A DNA stretch of 64,000 nucleotides from Pseudoalteromonas sp. MSK9-3 (GTDB lineage Bacteria > Pseudomonadota > Gammaproteobacteria > Enterobacterales > Alteromonadaceae): positions 62,001 through 126,000 of the forward strand of contig NZ_MIET01000032.1 in NCBI RefSeq assembly GCF_003590335.1. Direction: 5' to 3'. The position numbers and the translations under genes are program-made. Below the pieces are notes generated by a model. The model had not been told where the DNA came from. It ran no database searches and worked only from the letters and a program-made list of their open reading frames with translations. Below are positions 27,967 through 37,538 of this stretch, one piece after another; position 1 is the first letter of the stretch; each line of letters starts with the position of its first letter.

Positions 27967-29574
27967 GTGCGGAATCTAGTACTAGGTGCTTTATGTACCT
28001 ATTTACTTGGCTGTGTTGATGCAAGCCAACAGCAAGCGAACGAAAAATCTCAGGGCTTAGTGTACTGCGCTGAAGCGAACCCGGTATCTTTTAACCCTCA
28101 AGTCACAACGACCGGATCCACCATAGACCTTATTGCCAGCCAGTTATACGATACGTTAATAAGTATTGACCCTGAAACCGCAGAATTTAAACCAGAACTG
28201 GCTACTAGCTGGGCAGTGAGCGACGAGGGTAAATCCATTACGTTCACATTGCGACAAGGTGTCGCGTTTCACAGCACTGACTACTTTCGCCCAAGCCGCA
28301 CACTCAATGCTGATGACGTGGTTTTTTCATTTAGCCGCTTATTCGACGTGTATAACCCATATCATTTTGTCGGCGATGCTGAATACCCCTACTTTCAAAG
28401 CGTGGGTATTGACCAGCTCATTCGCAAAGTAGTTAAAGTTGATGAATATACGGTAAGGTTTGAGCTTTTCAACGCTGAAAGTAGCTTTCTATCGAATATT
28501 GCGACCGATTTTGCGGTTATCCTCTCACAAGAATATGCCCAGCAGCTTATCGCGCAAAAGAATAAACCTGCTTTTGATAACCTTCCGATTGGCACAGGTC
28601 CGTACAAATATAAAAATTTTTTACGCGATAACCTCATTCGTTACCACCGCAATGAGCAGTACTGGAAATATCCAGTCCCGATGCAGCAACTGGTTTTCGA
28701 TATCACCACCAACGGCACCAGTCGTATTGCTAAGATGCTGACTAAAGAATGTGACATCACAGCACATCCCAGTGCAACACAACTGAGCGTACTCAAAGAC
28801 CGTGAAGATATTCGCGTCGACAAAGCGGCAAACCTAAACATTGGCTATTGGGCATTTAATACCGAACGTCCTCCATTTGATAGCCTTTTGGTTCGCAAAG
28901 CCCTTGCGCACTCCGTTGATTTCGATAAAATAATGCAAGCGGTATATTACGGGAATGGCATTTTAGCGCGTTCGCACCTTCCCCCTTCATCTTGGGCCTT
29001 TCAAGCACAAGACAATATACCTCGCTATAACCCCGAATTAGCGAAACAGTTTTTAAAGGAAGCAGGTTATGAGAATGGGTTTAATATGACGCTATGGGCC
29101 ATGCCGGTATCGCGTATATATAACCCCAATGCACGAAAAATGGCTGAGCTGATCCAAAGTGATTTAAAAGCCATAGGGATCTCTGCACAAATTATTGAAT
29201 ATGAATGGAACACGTTTGTTGAACGGATCGGAAAGCATGAACATGATAGTGTTTTACTCGGCTGGGCTGCTGATACACCAGATCCTGATAACTTTTTTAG
29301 TCCATTATTAAGCTGTACCGCGACATTTAGTGGTAAAAATCCGGCTAATTGGTGTCACCCTGAATTTGATTTATTACTCACTCAAGCTTTAGACACCACC
29401 GATATTGCACTGCGTAAAACTTACTATTATCAAGCACAGCAAATGCTTATCGATCAGCTACCGCTGATCCCCATCGCTCATGGGGTGCGATTTCAAGCAA
29501 CCAGTAATGACGTGACAGGCGTTACCTTACGCCCATTTGGTGGTATCTCTCTTGGCCAAGTGAGGCGCAACTAA
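27967..29574 (+). CDS. sapA: Peptide ABC transporter, substrate-binding lipoprotein SapA
   Basis: Solute-binding protein of the Sap ABC system, linked to antimicrobial-peptide resistance. The start is GTG at 27967 with AAGG upstream; it opens a short signal peptide with lipobox LLGC (Cys16), so the protein is probably a lipoprotein. The rest is a family 5 extracellular binding protein (GLVYCAEANPVSFNPQ, then KPELATSWAVSDEGKSITFTLRQGVAFH). It begins 3 bases after pspF and its stop overlaps the sapB ATG by one base. Confidence 0.9.
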   Translation: MRNLVLGALCTYLLGCVDASQQQANEKSQGLVYCAEANPVSFNPQVTTTGSTIDLIASQLYDTLISIDPETAEFKPELATSWAVSDEGKSITFTLRQGVAFHSTDYFRPSRTLNADDVVFSFSRLFDVYNPYHFVGDAEYPYFQSVGIDQLIRKVVKVDEYTVRFELFNAESSFLSNIATDFAVILSQEYAQQLIAQKNKPAFDNLPIGTGPYKYKNFLRDNLIRYHRNEQYWKYPVPMQQLVFDITTNGTSRIAKMLTKECDITAHPSATQLSVLKDREDIRVDKAANLNIGYWAFNTERPPFDSLLVRKALAHSVDFDKIMQAVYYGNGILARSHLPPSSWAFQAQDNIPRYNPELAKQFLKEAGYENGFNMTLWAMPVSRIYNPNARKMAELIQSDLKAIGISAQIIEYEWNTFVERIGKHEHDSVLLGWAADTPDPDNFFSPLLSCTATFSGKNPANWCHPEFDLLLTQALDTTDIALRKTYYYQAQQMLIDQLPLIPIAHGVRFQATSNDVTGVTLRPFGGISLGQVRRN

Positions 29575-30608
29575 TGTTATTTGAATACTTACTACGCCGC
29601 ATTAGTTTACTGGTTTTTATGGTATTCACTTTAACGGTGTTCACCTTCTCTCTTAATTACCTCTTTCCTGGCGACTTGCTGACGAACTTCAGTGGCCAAG
29701 TTAACTCCAATTACAGCCAAACCCAAATCTTGGCCCAGAAGTACCATATAAACGAAAACCTACTTATGCAATATGGTGCTTTTTTAGTGCGTATCGCCAG
29801 TGGAGATTGGGGGGTGTCACTTTCCTCTGGACAAAGCGTCTTTGAACATGTTAGTCGGCTCTTTCCTGCAACGTTAGAGCTCTGTGTTTATGCGTTAGGG
29901 GTTGCCGTTTTACTTGGGATCCCCGCCGGGATTGTGGCATCCGCATATCATCGTCGCTGGCCTGACAGAGTTATCAACTCTCTGACTTTAATGGGGTTTT
30001 CTATACCTATTTTTTGGCTTGCGTTACTGCTTATAATGGTGTTCTGCCTGTCTTTTGGGCTATTCCCCATGTCAGGACGTATCGGCCTATTATACGAAAT
30101 AGAACCAATCAGCAACTTTATTCTAATCGATATTGCTATCCAAGGTTTCCCGTATCACGGCCTCGCATTTTTTGACGCTCTACGACATTTGGCGTTACCC
30201 ACAGTGGTCTTGGCTATGTACCCCACCACTGTGCTTGTGCGCTTCACCCGAGACTCAATGCTGCATGTCCTAGAACAAAACTATATTAAAACAGCCCGCG
30301 CAAAAGGCTTAAATCGCCGTCAGCTGATTTTACATCACGCACTACGTAATGCCTTACTCCCCGTCATAAAGCAGATTGGTTTACAATTTAGTACCCTGAT
30401 CACACTGGCGATGGTGACAGAAGTCATATTCTCTTGGCCTGGTATAGGGCGGTGGCTCATCGACAGTATTTATCAACGTGACTACCCCGCAATACAGGGC
30501 GGACTACTGGCTGTTTCTATGTTTGTTATATTAGCAAATATGCTGGCTGAATTTAGCCACTCTCTTTTTGACCCTTTGTCACGGAATCAAGCCTATGGCA
30601 AAGTTTAG
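29574..30608 (+). CDS. sapB: Sap ABC transporter permease SapB
   Basis: Inner-membrane permease of the oligopeptide type. The 344 residues contain a first membrane segment (ISLLVFMVFTLTVFTFSLNYLFPGD) and five more, with the EAA-loop motif TARAKGLNRRQLILHHALRNALLPV that contacts the ATPase. The ATG overlaps the sapA stop by one base, and the end overlaps sapC by 14 bases. Export and uptake roles have both been proposed for the Sap permeases, so the direction and substrate here are not settled. Confidence 0.93.
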   Translation: MLFEYLLRRISLLVFMVFTLTVFTFSLNYLFPGDLLTNFSGQVNSNYSQTQILAQKYHINENLLMQYGAFLVRIASGDWGVSLSSGQSVFEHVSRLFPATLELCVYALGVAVLLGIPAGIVASAYHRRWPDRVINSLTLMGFSIPIFWLALLLIMVFCLSFGLFPMSGRIGLLYEIEPISNFILIDIAIQGFPYHGLAFFDALRHLALPTVVLAMYPTTVLVRFTRDSMLHVLEQNYIKTARAKGLNRRQLILHHALRNALLPVIKQIGLQFSTLITLAMVTEVIFSWPGIGRWLIDSIYQRDYPAIQGGLLAVSMFVILANMLAEFSHSLFDPLSRNQAYGKV

Positions 30609-31488
30609 TTTATTCAGCGAAGAGTCTAACCGCTCTCCCCTTTCGCGGTTATGGCGAAAGTTTAAAAGTAACCACCCGGCGTTAGTCGCTCTGTGGGTGT
30701 TTATTGCGTTAACACTACTCGCTATGACAGCACCATTTATCGCGCCATATGGCATTAATCAACAGCATAGCGATGCATTACTGCTGCCTCCTTCCTGGCA
30801 TGATTTAGGGGATGTCAGGTTTATTTTAGGCACTGATGATTTAGGCCGCGATGTCTTATCTCGACTCATGAACGGGGCTACATTTACCTTTGGGCTCTCA
30901 ATCATCGCCGCCTTGATCACCACCCTAGTGGGGGTGTTTTTAGGGACTTTAGCGGGGGTAAGCCATGGCTTTCGTTCGAGTGCATTAAATCATTTATTGG
31001 ATATTACGCTCTCGATCCCATCGTTATTATTAGCCATTATTATTATCGCTATACTCGGGCCTGGCTTGCTCAATACCGTATGGGCAATTATCTTTGCGTT
31101 ATTACCCCAATACGTCCACTCAATTCGCAATTTGGTTGTTGATGAACTAAATAAAGACTATATCAGTGCCTTTCGTCTTGATGGCGCGTCTCAATGGCAA
31201 TTATTAACCCGAGGTGTTTTGCCCAATATATACGAGCATATCGTGGTTATTTTTACTATGGCACTGTCCACAGCCATTCTAGACATTGCTGCACTGGGCT
31301 TTTTGAAACTTGGAGCCCAGCCGCCTACAACAGAATGGGGCGCTATTTTAGCCGAAAACTTAGGGCTAATTTATTTAGCTCCCTGGACGGTTGGCTTACC
31401 AGGAGTACTGCTGTTTATTGCGGTACTTTCTACCAACCTCGTTGGAGATGGCTTAAGACAAGTACTCAAAGAGCGTAAGGCTGATTAA
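30595..31488 (+). CDS. sapC: Sap ABC transporter permease SapC
   Basis: Second permease of the Sap system. From the ATG at 30595 it has 297 residues, with the first membrane segment at PALVALWVFIALTLLAMTAPFIAPYGI and the DppC-type EAA loop DYISAFRLDGASQWQLLTRGVLPNI. The longer frame from 30568 was not used because the ATG at 30595 fits the family. It overlaps sapB by 14 bases and sapD by one base. Confidence 0.92.
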   Translation: MAKFSLFSEESNRSPLSRLWRKFKSNHPALVALWVFIALTLLAMTAPFIAPYGINQQHSDALLLPPSWHDLGDVRFILGTDDLGRDVLSRLMNGATFTFGLSIIAALITTLVGVFLGTLAGVSHGFRSSALNHLLDITLSIPSLLLAIIIIAILGPGLLNTVWAIIFALLPQYVHSIRNLVVDELNKDYISAFRLDGASQWQLLTRGVLPNIYEHIVVIFTMALSTAILDIAALGFLKLGAQPPTTEWGAILAENLGLIYLAPWTVGLPGVLLFIAVLSTNLVGDGLRQVLKERKAD

Positions 31489-32495
31489 TGCAATTACTCG
31501 ACATCCGTAACTTAACCATAGAGCTGCGCACTGAAGACGGTGTGATAAGAGCGGTTGATAAAGTTAACCTCAGCCTGAAAGAAGGTGAAGTACATGCATT
31601 GGTTGGCGAGTCGGGCTCGGGGAAAAGCCTAATTGCCAAAGCCATCGTAGGCGTTTTAAATTCTCGCTGGACCGTGACTGCAGATCGTATGCATTGGCAA
31701 GGTGTTGATCTAATGCGCTTAAGCCCTGAAAAACGCAGAAAGATAGTCAGCAGAGATATGGCTATGATCTATCAAGAACCCAGTCGTAGCCTAGACCCTA
31801 CCGCTAAAATATTTGAACAAGTGGCTGAGTCATTACCCGATGATACCTTTAAAAAAGGGTTTTTCCGTCGTAATACAGAGCGTAAAGAAAAGGTCAAAGC
31901 ACTCCTGCATAAAGTGGGGATCCGAGAACATATTCGGGTTGCTAGCAGCTACCCTCATGAACTTTCTGAAGGGGTATGCCAAAAGGTCATGATTGCCATG
32001 GCCATTGCCAGAAACCCTAAACTTTTAATCGCCGATGAGCCGACGACAGCATTAGAAAGCACCACGCGCGCACAAATTTTTCGTTTACTGAAAAGCTTAA
32101 ACCAACTTAAGAACATGTCTGTGCTAATGATCTCCCATGAACTAGAAGAGATCACACACTGGTCTCATGCTATGCACGTTTTATACTGTGGGCAAATGGT
32201 TGAAGCAGGTCCAACGCAAAAGGTTTTTTATGAACCTCTACACCCTTACACACAAGCTTTAGTAAAAAGTTTACCTGATTACGCACAAGGCCTTGCGCAC
32301 AAAGAACCTTTTTATGCACTAAAGGGCACCATTCCGCCTTTGCAGCATTTACCAATAGGCTGTCGGTTAGGACCACGCTGCCCGCAAGCACAAAAACAAT
32401 GTGTCGTTACACCTAATCAAAGTAAAAGTCACGGCCATGCTTATGCATGTCATTTCCCTCTAATAAAGGAAAAGTCCAAATGCAACCCGTCTTAA
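31488..32495 (+). CDS. sapD: Sap ABC transporter ATP-binding protein SapD
   Basis: ATPase subunit of the Sap system. Walker A GESGSGKS is at residues 40-47 and Walker B is LLIADEPTT. The signature motif reads LSEGVCQK instead of LSGGQ, a deviation also found in characterised SapD proteins. A C-terminal oligopeptide-type extension with CRLGPRCPQAQKQC is present. At 335 residues the length is normal. It overlaps sapC by one base and sapF by 16 bases. Confidence 0.93.
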   Translation: MQLLDIRNLTIELRTEDGVIRAVDKVNLSLKEGEVHALVGESGSGKSLIAKAIVGVLNSRWTVTADRMHWQGVDLMRLSPEKRRKIVSRDMAMIYQEPSRSLDPTAKIFEQVAESLPDDTFKKGFFRRNTERKEKVKALLHKVGIREHIRVASSYPHELSEGVCQKVMIAMAIARNPKLLIADEPTTALESTTRAQIFRLLKSLNQLKNMSVLMISHELEEITHWSHAMHVLYCGQMVEAGPTQKVFYEPLHPYTQALVKSLPDYAQGLAHKEPFYALKGTIPPLQHLPIGCRLGPRCPQAQKQCVVTPNQSKSHGHAYACHFPLIKEKSKCNPS

Positions 32496-33241
32496 AAGTT
32501 CAAGCTTTAAGCAAGTCTTTTCAAAGTAGAGCGGGCATTTTTAAACGTAAGCATATTGCTGTGCTAAGAGATATCTCATTCGCTGTGGGCCCAGGTGAAA
32601 CATTGGCCGTTATTGGGGAGACGGGGTCAGGTAAAAGTACCCTTGCAAAATTACTCGCTGGTGCCGATGCTGCTGATTGTGGACAAATTCTATTAGACGG
32701 AAAAACCATTGAAGACAATGGGGTAAGAAAAAATCAGTGTCGTCATATTCGTATGATTTTTCAAGATCCTACCCGCTCGTTAAACCCAGGTTTAACCATC
32801 GGTGACATGCTGGATGACTGCTTGAAATACAATACAGATTTAACGTCCTCGCAGCGTGACAAAAAAATCAAACTCACTTTAAGCCGCGTTGGGTTACTTG
32901 GTGAGCATTATCAATACTACCCACATATGTTTAGTGGGGGCCAACTACAACGGGTTGCATTAGCCAGAGCACTCATTTTAGACCCTAAAGTCGTTGTACT
33001 CGACGAAGCACTCTCGTCTTTAGACCCATCAGTCAGAGCGCAAACCGTTAACTTATTATTGAAGCTACAAAAAGACTCAGGACTGAGCTTTATTCTCATC
33101 ACACATCACTTAAGTTTAGTGAAACATATGAGCGATCAGCTGTTGGTGCTCAGTAGAGGAAAAATTGTAGAATACGGTAATACCGCGGCTATTTTTGCAA
33201 AGCCACAATCAAAAGTAACGCAACGCCTGCTTAATGTATAA
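32480..33241 (+). CDS. sapF: Sap ABC transporter ATP-binding protein SapF
   Basis: Second ATPase subunit of the Sap system. Walker A is GETGSGKST, the signature is FSGGQLQRVALARALIL and Walker B VVVLDEALSSLD, all intact. The ATG at 32480 has AAAGGAAAA upstream and gives 253 residues; the longer frame from 32447 is less likely. It overlaps sapD by 16 bases and ends the operon at a terminator-like hairpin. Confidence 0.93.
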   Translation: MQPVLKVQALSKSFQSRAGIFKRKHIAVLRDISFAVGPGETLAVIGETGSGKSTLAKLLAGADAADCGQILLDGKTIEDNGVRKNQCRHIRMIFQDPTRSLNPGLTIGDMLDDCLKYNTDLTSSQRDKKIKLTLSRVGLLGEHYQYYPHMFSGGQLQRVALARALILDPKVVVLDEALSSLDPSVRAQTVNLLLKLQKDSGLSFILITHHLSLVKHMSDQLLVLSRGKIVEYGNTAAIFAKPQSKVTQRLLNV

Positions 33242-33269
33242 GGTGCTCAGTTACACATTGTCTGTAATG

Positions 33270-33300
33270 AAAAGCCCCACTAAATAGTGGGGCGTGCTTT
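33270..33300. terminator. Hairpin terminator between sapF and the amidohydrolase gene
   Basis: GCCCCACTA (33274-33282) pairs perfectly with TAGTGGGGC (33285-33293). On the minus strand TTTT follows at once, so it terminates the converging amidohydrolase gene well; on the plus strand the T-run comes after GTGC and is weaker. It probably serves both genes. Confidence 0.75.
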
Positions 33301-33311
33301 TAACGTACTAA

Positions 33312-36300
33312 TTACTCTTCAAAATACAATTTAGCGCGAGGTTTTTTACCCACCTCTTGCATAGTCGCGGCATTAAACAACCGCCCATTGATCATAGTAT
33401 AAGAGACTTTATCAGTATCACGAATGTTCTTTAATGGATCGCCATCAACCACCACTAAATCGGCAAGCTTACCCACTTCAATCGACCCTATATGCTGATC
33501 TAAACCAACATACTTAGCCGGATCCAGAGTTGCGGCACGAATTGCTTGAAGCGGTGACATTCCCCCTTGGGCGAACATCCAAATCTCCCAATGTGCAGCA
33601 AGTCCTTCACGTTGACCATGTGCTCCTAAGTTCACTAGCACACCTAAATCTTGTAGCTCTTTGGCAACGCGGGCATTATTAAAGTGATTATAGTGATGAT
33701 CTGGTGATTTTATACGACGCATAGAACGCGGCAATAATTGGTTCTTTGGCACAAATTTACTCAGGCGTGGATGATTCCATACATCGGTTTTATCATACCA
33801 ATAGTTTTCCCCCCAAATACCTCCATAAGCAACACCCAGCGTCGGGGTATAACCCACATCACTTTGTGACCAAAGCTGTTCAATATCATCATAAATGTTC
33901 GCCACGGGAATTGAGTGCTCAACCCCCGTATGACCGTCAACAACCATGGTTAGATTATGCTGTAACAATGAGCCACCTTCAGGCACCACCATCATACCTA
34001 GCTCTCTGCCCGCTTCGACCACTTGTTGACGTTGTTCTCGGCGAGGTTGATTGTATGATTTAACCGAAAAAGCGCCGACTTTCTGTAAGCGTTCTAAATG
34101 AAATTTCGCATCTTCGTAAGAGTCTATATGTGATGTATAGCCTGCAACATTTGCTCCGTATAAGATGGTCCCTGTAGAGAAGATCCTCGGTGCAACGATT
34201 TTACCCGCTTTTTGCAACTCACTGGCCGCAAACACTTCGGTGGTGTCATTTGACGGATCATGAATGGTGGTTACCCCGAGCGCTAAACCAGCTAGGTTCT
34301 TCCAGTTTTGCTGCGGAATAATTTCGTTACTGCCCTGTGATGTATGCGCATGAGCATCAACAAGGCCAGGCATAATGGTTTGTCCTGTAACATCGATGAT
34401 TTCAGCCCCCTTTGGAATACTTACTTCATCGCTGCTACCCACGGCTTTGATATGCTTACCATCGGTCAATACCACGCCACCGTTAATCACTTTATCACCT
34501 TGCATGGTAATAATCGTTGCACCGACTAGCGCAGTTAACCCTTTAGGTTCTGCCATATCATGTTTAAAACCAATCGACTCACCACTTTTGGCTTTAAAGT
34601 CTGCGCCTTCGACTTTATTAATATCAAACATGCCATCTAAGCTCGCATGATAAAGCTCAGGCCCTAAACTCCAGTACAGAGTATCACTTGCTGCACTCCA
34701 GCTAATATTCTCTCCAGCACGTTGTGATAACTGCTCAATCGGGAATTTTTTGTCCGAAGGCGAAATGGCAATCGGTTTACCGCTTTCTACAAAGGGTGTG
34801 ACAAATACTTTAAATCGTTCAGCAAATGCCAAGTATTTTCCATTCGGCGAGACTCTGAATTCAGTCGCGTGATTTGAGTTATAAAGCACTTTACTTTTTT
34901 TACTCTCAAGATCAACGGCCAATAATTGTGGCTTTGGTGCTTCATTCATCAAGAAGATACGGTTGTTATCATCTCCAAACTGCGGTTGGAAGCCTTGCTC
35001 TGTGATCAATTCAGCATCACCGCCTTTGGCCGATATTTTGTAAACACCCGCTTTTAAAGACCACTCACGAGCTAATAAGCTACTACCTAACACCTTTCGG
35101 TAAACCACCGTTTTACCATCAGGGCTAAATGTCGGCTCAACATACTTACCCACTTGCGAGGTGATCGCTTTGCCTTTACCACTTCTCGTTGATACAACTC
35201 GCACGCTACCTTGCTTTTTGTCATCCCACGTGACGTACACTATTTTTTTACCGTCTCTAGAAAACTGTGGGAACAATTCAAAGTGTTCGCTCTGACGCGT
35301 CAATCGCTTCACTTTACCAGACGAAAGGTCTCGTTTATAAATATGACCTAGCGCTTCAAAAATGGCAGTCTCACCATTGGGCGACACCTGAACATTACGC
35401 AGCATTTTTATATCAAAGGTTTCTTGGTCAATATTTTGTGCAAAACGCAGTGCTTTTTGGATTTTCTTTGTTGTGGTTACTTGAAAAGCAATTTCGTGAT
35501 GCTTTTTACTCTCTACATCTACTTTATGCAGCTTACCCCCGGCCCAAAAAACAAGTTCTTCATTGTCTGGCGTCCATGCAATCGTCGGATAAACACCATG
35601 AATGGCCCATGTTTCCTGCATATCGCGCTCTAAGTTGCCATATACCTTGGTTTCTTTACCTGACGCTAAGTCGTATATATACAAACTTGATTGAAAGTCG
35701 TCACGCTTTACATAGGCTAAATGCTTGCCATCAGGAGACGGCGTTGGGCGAATAGCGCCTCCCATACCAGATAAAATTACCTTAATCTCACCCGTTTCTC
35801 TGTCTAGTTGTTTGATTTTGTATATGCCAGCAACAGAGTCTTTTGAGTAATGAAAGGTTTTGCCAGGTGTTGCATCTTGTGAAAAGTAAACATATCGACC
35901 ATCTGGCGAAAATGCTGGTTCACCTAAATCTTTTTGATCGTTATCACGAGACGTTAAAGGCACGCCACTGCCACCCGCTTTGTGGTAAAGCCACACTTCA
36001 CCCGCCCCCAAAGAGCGCGTGCCGGTGAAATGCTTACGCGCAGCAATAAAGTCACCGTCAGGGCTCCAAGTCGGGCTATTTAACAAACGGAAGGTTTCAT
36101 TTGTGACTGCCGTTTGCTCTGAGCCATCAATATTCATAACCCAAATATTATCGCCACCACCTTGATCGGAGGTGAAAGCAATAGAACGTCCATCAGGACT
36201 AAAGCGAGGCTGCATTTGCCAGCCAATGTCACTGGTTAACTGCGTTGCTTGACCACCCGAGATAGGCATAATGTATATATCACCCAGTAAATCAAAAACC

Positions 36301-36488
36301 AGTGATGTACCATCAGGGCTGACATCAACGTTCATCCATGTGCCCTGTTCTACCGATATTTTAGCGTCTATAAACTCACCCGGCGGTGTATCAACTTGCC
36401 ATTGAGTAGGTTTATTAACTGTTTCAGCCTGTACCGTGCTGGCAAGCGAGACCCCAAGCGCAAGTGCGCTTAATAAATACTGCTTCAT
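33312..36488 (-). CDS. Secreted TolB-propeller/amidohydrolase fusion protein
   Basis: Large exported protein of 1058 residues. It has a cleavable signal peptide (MKQYLLSALALGVSLASTVQA), then WD40/TolB-like propeller repeats over about residues 40-630 (recurring SPDG, for example VSPDGTSLVF, FSPDGRSIAFTSDQGG), and then a metal-dependent amidohydrolase domain from about 660 with MPGLVDAHAHTSQG, VEHSIPV, NLGAHGQREGLAAHWE and the C-terminal GSIEVGKLADLVVVDGDPL. The substrate is unknown; relatives are annotated as amidohydrolase or peptidase-like proteins. It is monocistronic, ends at a terminator shared with sapF and is not linked to the neighbouring genes in function. Confidence 0.88.
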   Translation of the reverse strand: MKQYLLSALALGVSLASTVQAETVNKPTQWQVDTPPGEFIDAKISVEQGTWMNVDVSPDGTSLVFDLLGDIYIMPISGGQATQLTSDIGWQMQPRFSPDGRSIAFTSDQGGGDNIWVMNIDGSEQTAVTNETFRLLNSPTWSPDGDFIAARKHFTGTRSLGAGEVWLYHKAGGSGVPLTSRDNDQKDLGEPAFSPDGRYVYFSQDATPGKTFHYSKDSVAGIYKIKQLDRETGEIKVILSGMGGAIRPTPSPDGKHLAYVKRDDFQSSLYIYDLASGKETKVYGNLERDMQETWAIHGVYPTIAWTPDNEELVFWAGGKLHKVDVESKKHHEIAFQVTTTKKIQKALRFAQNIDQETFDIKMLRNVQVSPNGETAIFEALGHIYKRDLSSGKVKRLTRQSEHFELFPQFSRDGKKIVYVTWDDKKQGSVRVVSTRSGKGKAITSQVGKYVEPTFSPDGKTVVYRKVLGSSLLAREWSLKAGVYKISAKGGDAELITEQGFQPQFGDDNNRIFLMNEAPKPQLLAVDLESKKSKVLYNSNHATEFRVSPNGKYLAFAERFKVFVTPFVESGKPIAISPSDKKFPIEQLSQRAGENISWSAASDTLYWSLGPELYHASLDGMFDINKVEGADFKAKSGESIGFKHDMAEPKGLTALVGATIITMQGDKVINGGVVLTDGKHIKAVGSSDEVSIPKGAEIIDVTGQTIMPGLVDAHAHTSQGSNEIIPQQNWKNLAGLALGVTTIHDPSNDTTEVFAASELQKAGKIVAPRIFSTGTILYGANVAGYTSHIDSYEDAKFHLERLQKVGAFSVKSYNQPRREQRQQVVEAGRELGMMVVPEGGSLLQHNLTMVVDGHTGVEHSIPVANIYDDIEQLWSQSDVGYTPTLGVAYGGIWGENYWYDKTDVWNHPRLSKFVPKNQLLPRSMRRIKSPDHHYNHFNNARVAKELQDLGVLVNLGAHGQREGLAAHWEIWMFAQGGMSPLQAIRAATLDPAKYVGLDQHIGSIEVGKLADLVVVDGDPLKNIRDTDKVSYTMINGRLFNAATMQEVGKKPRAKLYFEE

Positions 36489-36582
36489 GATTCTTAACCC
36501 TGTTATTTTGTTGCACCTATATCAACAAAATAACGCAAATATTGCCAGAAAAATGCCACCAACACCCAAAATTTGCACCTAC

Positions 36583-37428
36583 CTAAGCCCGTTCAAAGGA
36601 CTTAGCCCAATCGCTAGGATTAAACTGATAGTACTGGCATAGTAACGTGAAAAGCTCAGGATCGTAGCTTTTAAGTTCAGCGGGTTTTTCAATGAATGTT
36701 TCTGTTACTACCGCAAAAAACTCCGCTTCATTGGTTGCACCATAACTGTGGATCACATGTGGCATTTGATACGCAACATGACTTTTTAAATTACTATACG
36801 CGCGCTGAAACACCTTCGCCCAATGTGTGTACTGTTCACGACTGATGAGTGCGGGCGTGCCGTTAGTTTGGCCCGTTTGTTGATCTAACTGGTGAGCAAA
36901 TTCATGAAAGACCAAATTATGGCCATCACCAGGTAAACGGTTTCCCTCCAAAACATCATGCCAGCTCAATACTAAAGTTCCGCCAGGCCAAGACTCGCCT
37001 TGTCGTACTGAGGTATGGTAGTTCACTAACCCTGCACCATCTTTGCTTGTTTGAGGAACGTAATAACTGCTGGGGTAAAGTAGTACCTCTTTGACATTTG
37101 GATATAATGGCCATGGTTTATTGAGTACCAGTAAACACGCATCCGCCGCAACCACCAACTCCATTGCCCGATTTACTTTCAGTCCATCACGACCAAGAAT
37201 ACGCTTTTCACCTAAAAACCATACAATATGGCGCTCTAATGAAGCCCTGTCTTTATCCGTCATATGTCGATAAATCGACATATACTTAAGTAGCACGGCT
37301 TTATCATTACGTGATAAACCCTGCGCTATATATTTTCTCTTCCATATATGGTGTTGGATCATACTCCAACGCCAATAAATCAGCACAAACAACACCAATG
37401 CGAGCAATAAAACACTGTTAATTATCAT
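36583..37428 (-). CDS. mtfA: Mlc titration factor A, zinc metallopeptidase
   Basis: Zinc peptidase of the M90 family; in E. coli MtfA binds the glucose repressor Mlc and is an aminopeptidase. The 281 residues contain the zinc motif VFHEFAHQLDQQTGQTNGTP and the third-ligand region TNEAEFFAVVTETFIEKP. Unlike the soluble enterobacterial protein, it begins with a hydrophobic segment (MIINSVLLLALVLFVLIYW), suggesting membrane attachment. It is divergent from hrpB. Whether it acts on Mlc here is not shown by sequence. Confidence 0.9.
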   Translation of the reverse strand: MIINSVLLLALVLFVLIYWRWSMIQHHIWKRKYIAQGLSRNDKAVLLKYMSIYRHMTDKDRASLERHIVWFLGEKRILGRDGLKVNRAMELVVAADACLLVLNKPWPLYPNVKEVLLYPSSYYVPQTSKDGAGLVNYHTSVRQGESWPGGTLVLSWHDVLEGNRLPGDGHNLVFHEFAHQLDQQTGQTNGTPALISREQYTHWAKVFQRAYSNLKSHVAYQMPHVIHSYGATNEAEFFAVVTETFIEKPAELKSYDPELFTLLCQYYQFNPSDWAKSFERA

Positions 37429-37538
37429 ATTGAATACTTATTCACCTTTTTAAATTAAGTTGGTGCGAACTGCGGTGTTTTCAATATGTATTTGCTAAAA
37501 TCGCGCACACTCACGATTGAAGTAATAAAAGACATACC

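Noticed and set aside
35267-35755. 162-codon plus-strand frame within the amidohydrolase gene
   Set aside because: It lies antisense to a well-supported coding region, has no ribosome-binding site or family resemblance, and is a shadow of the real frame.
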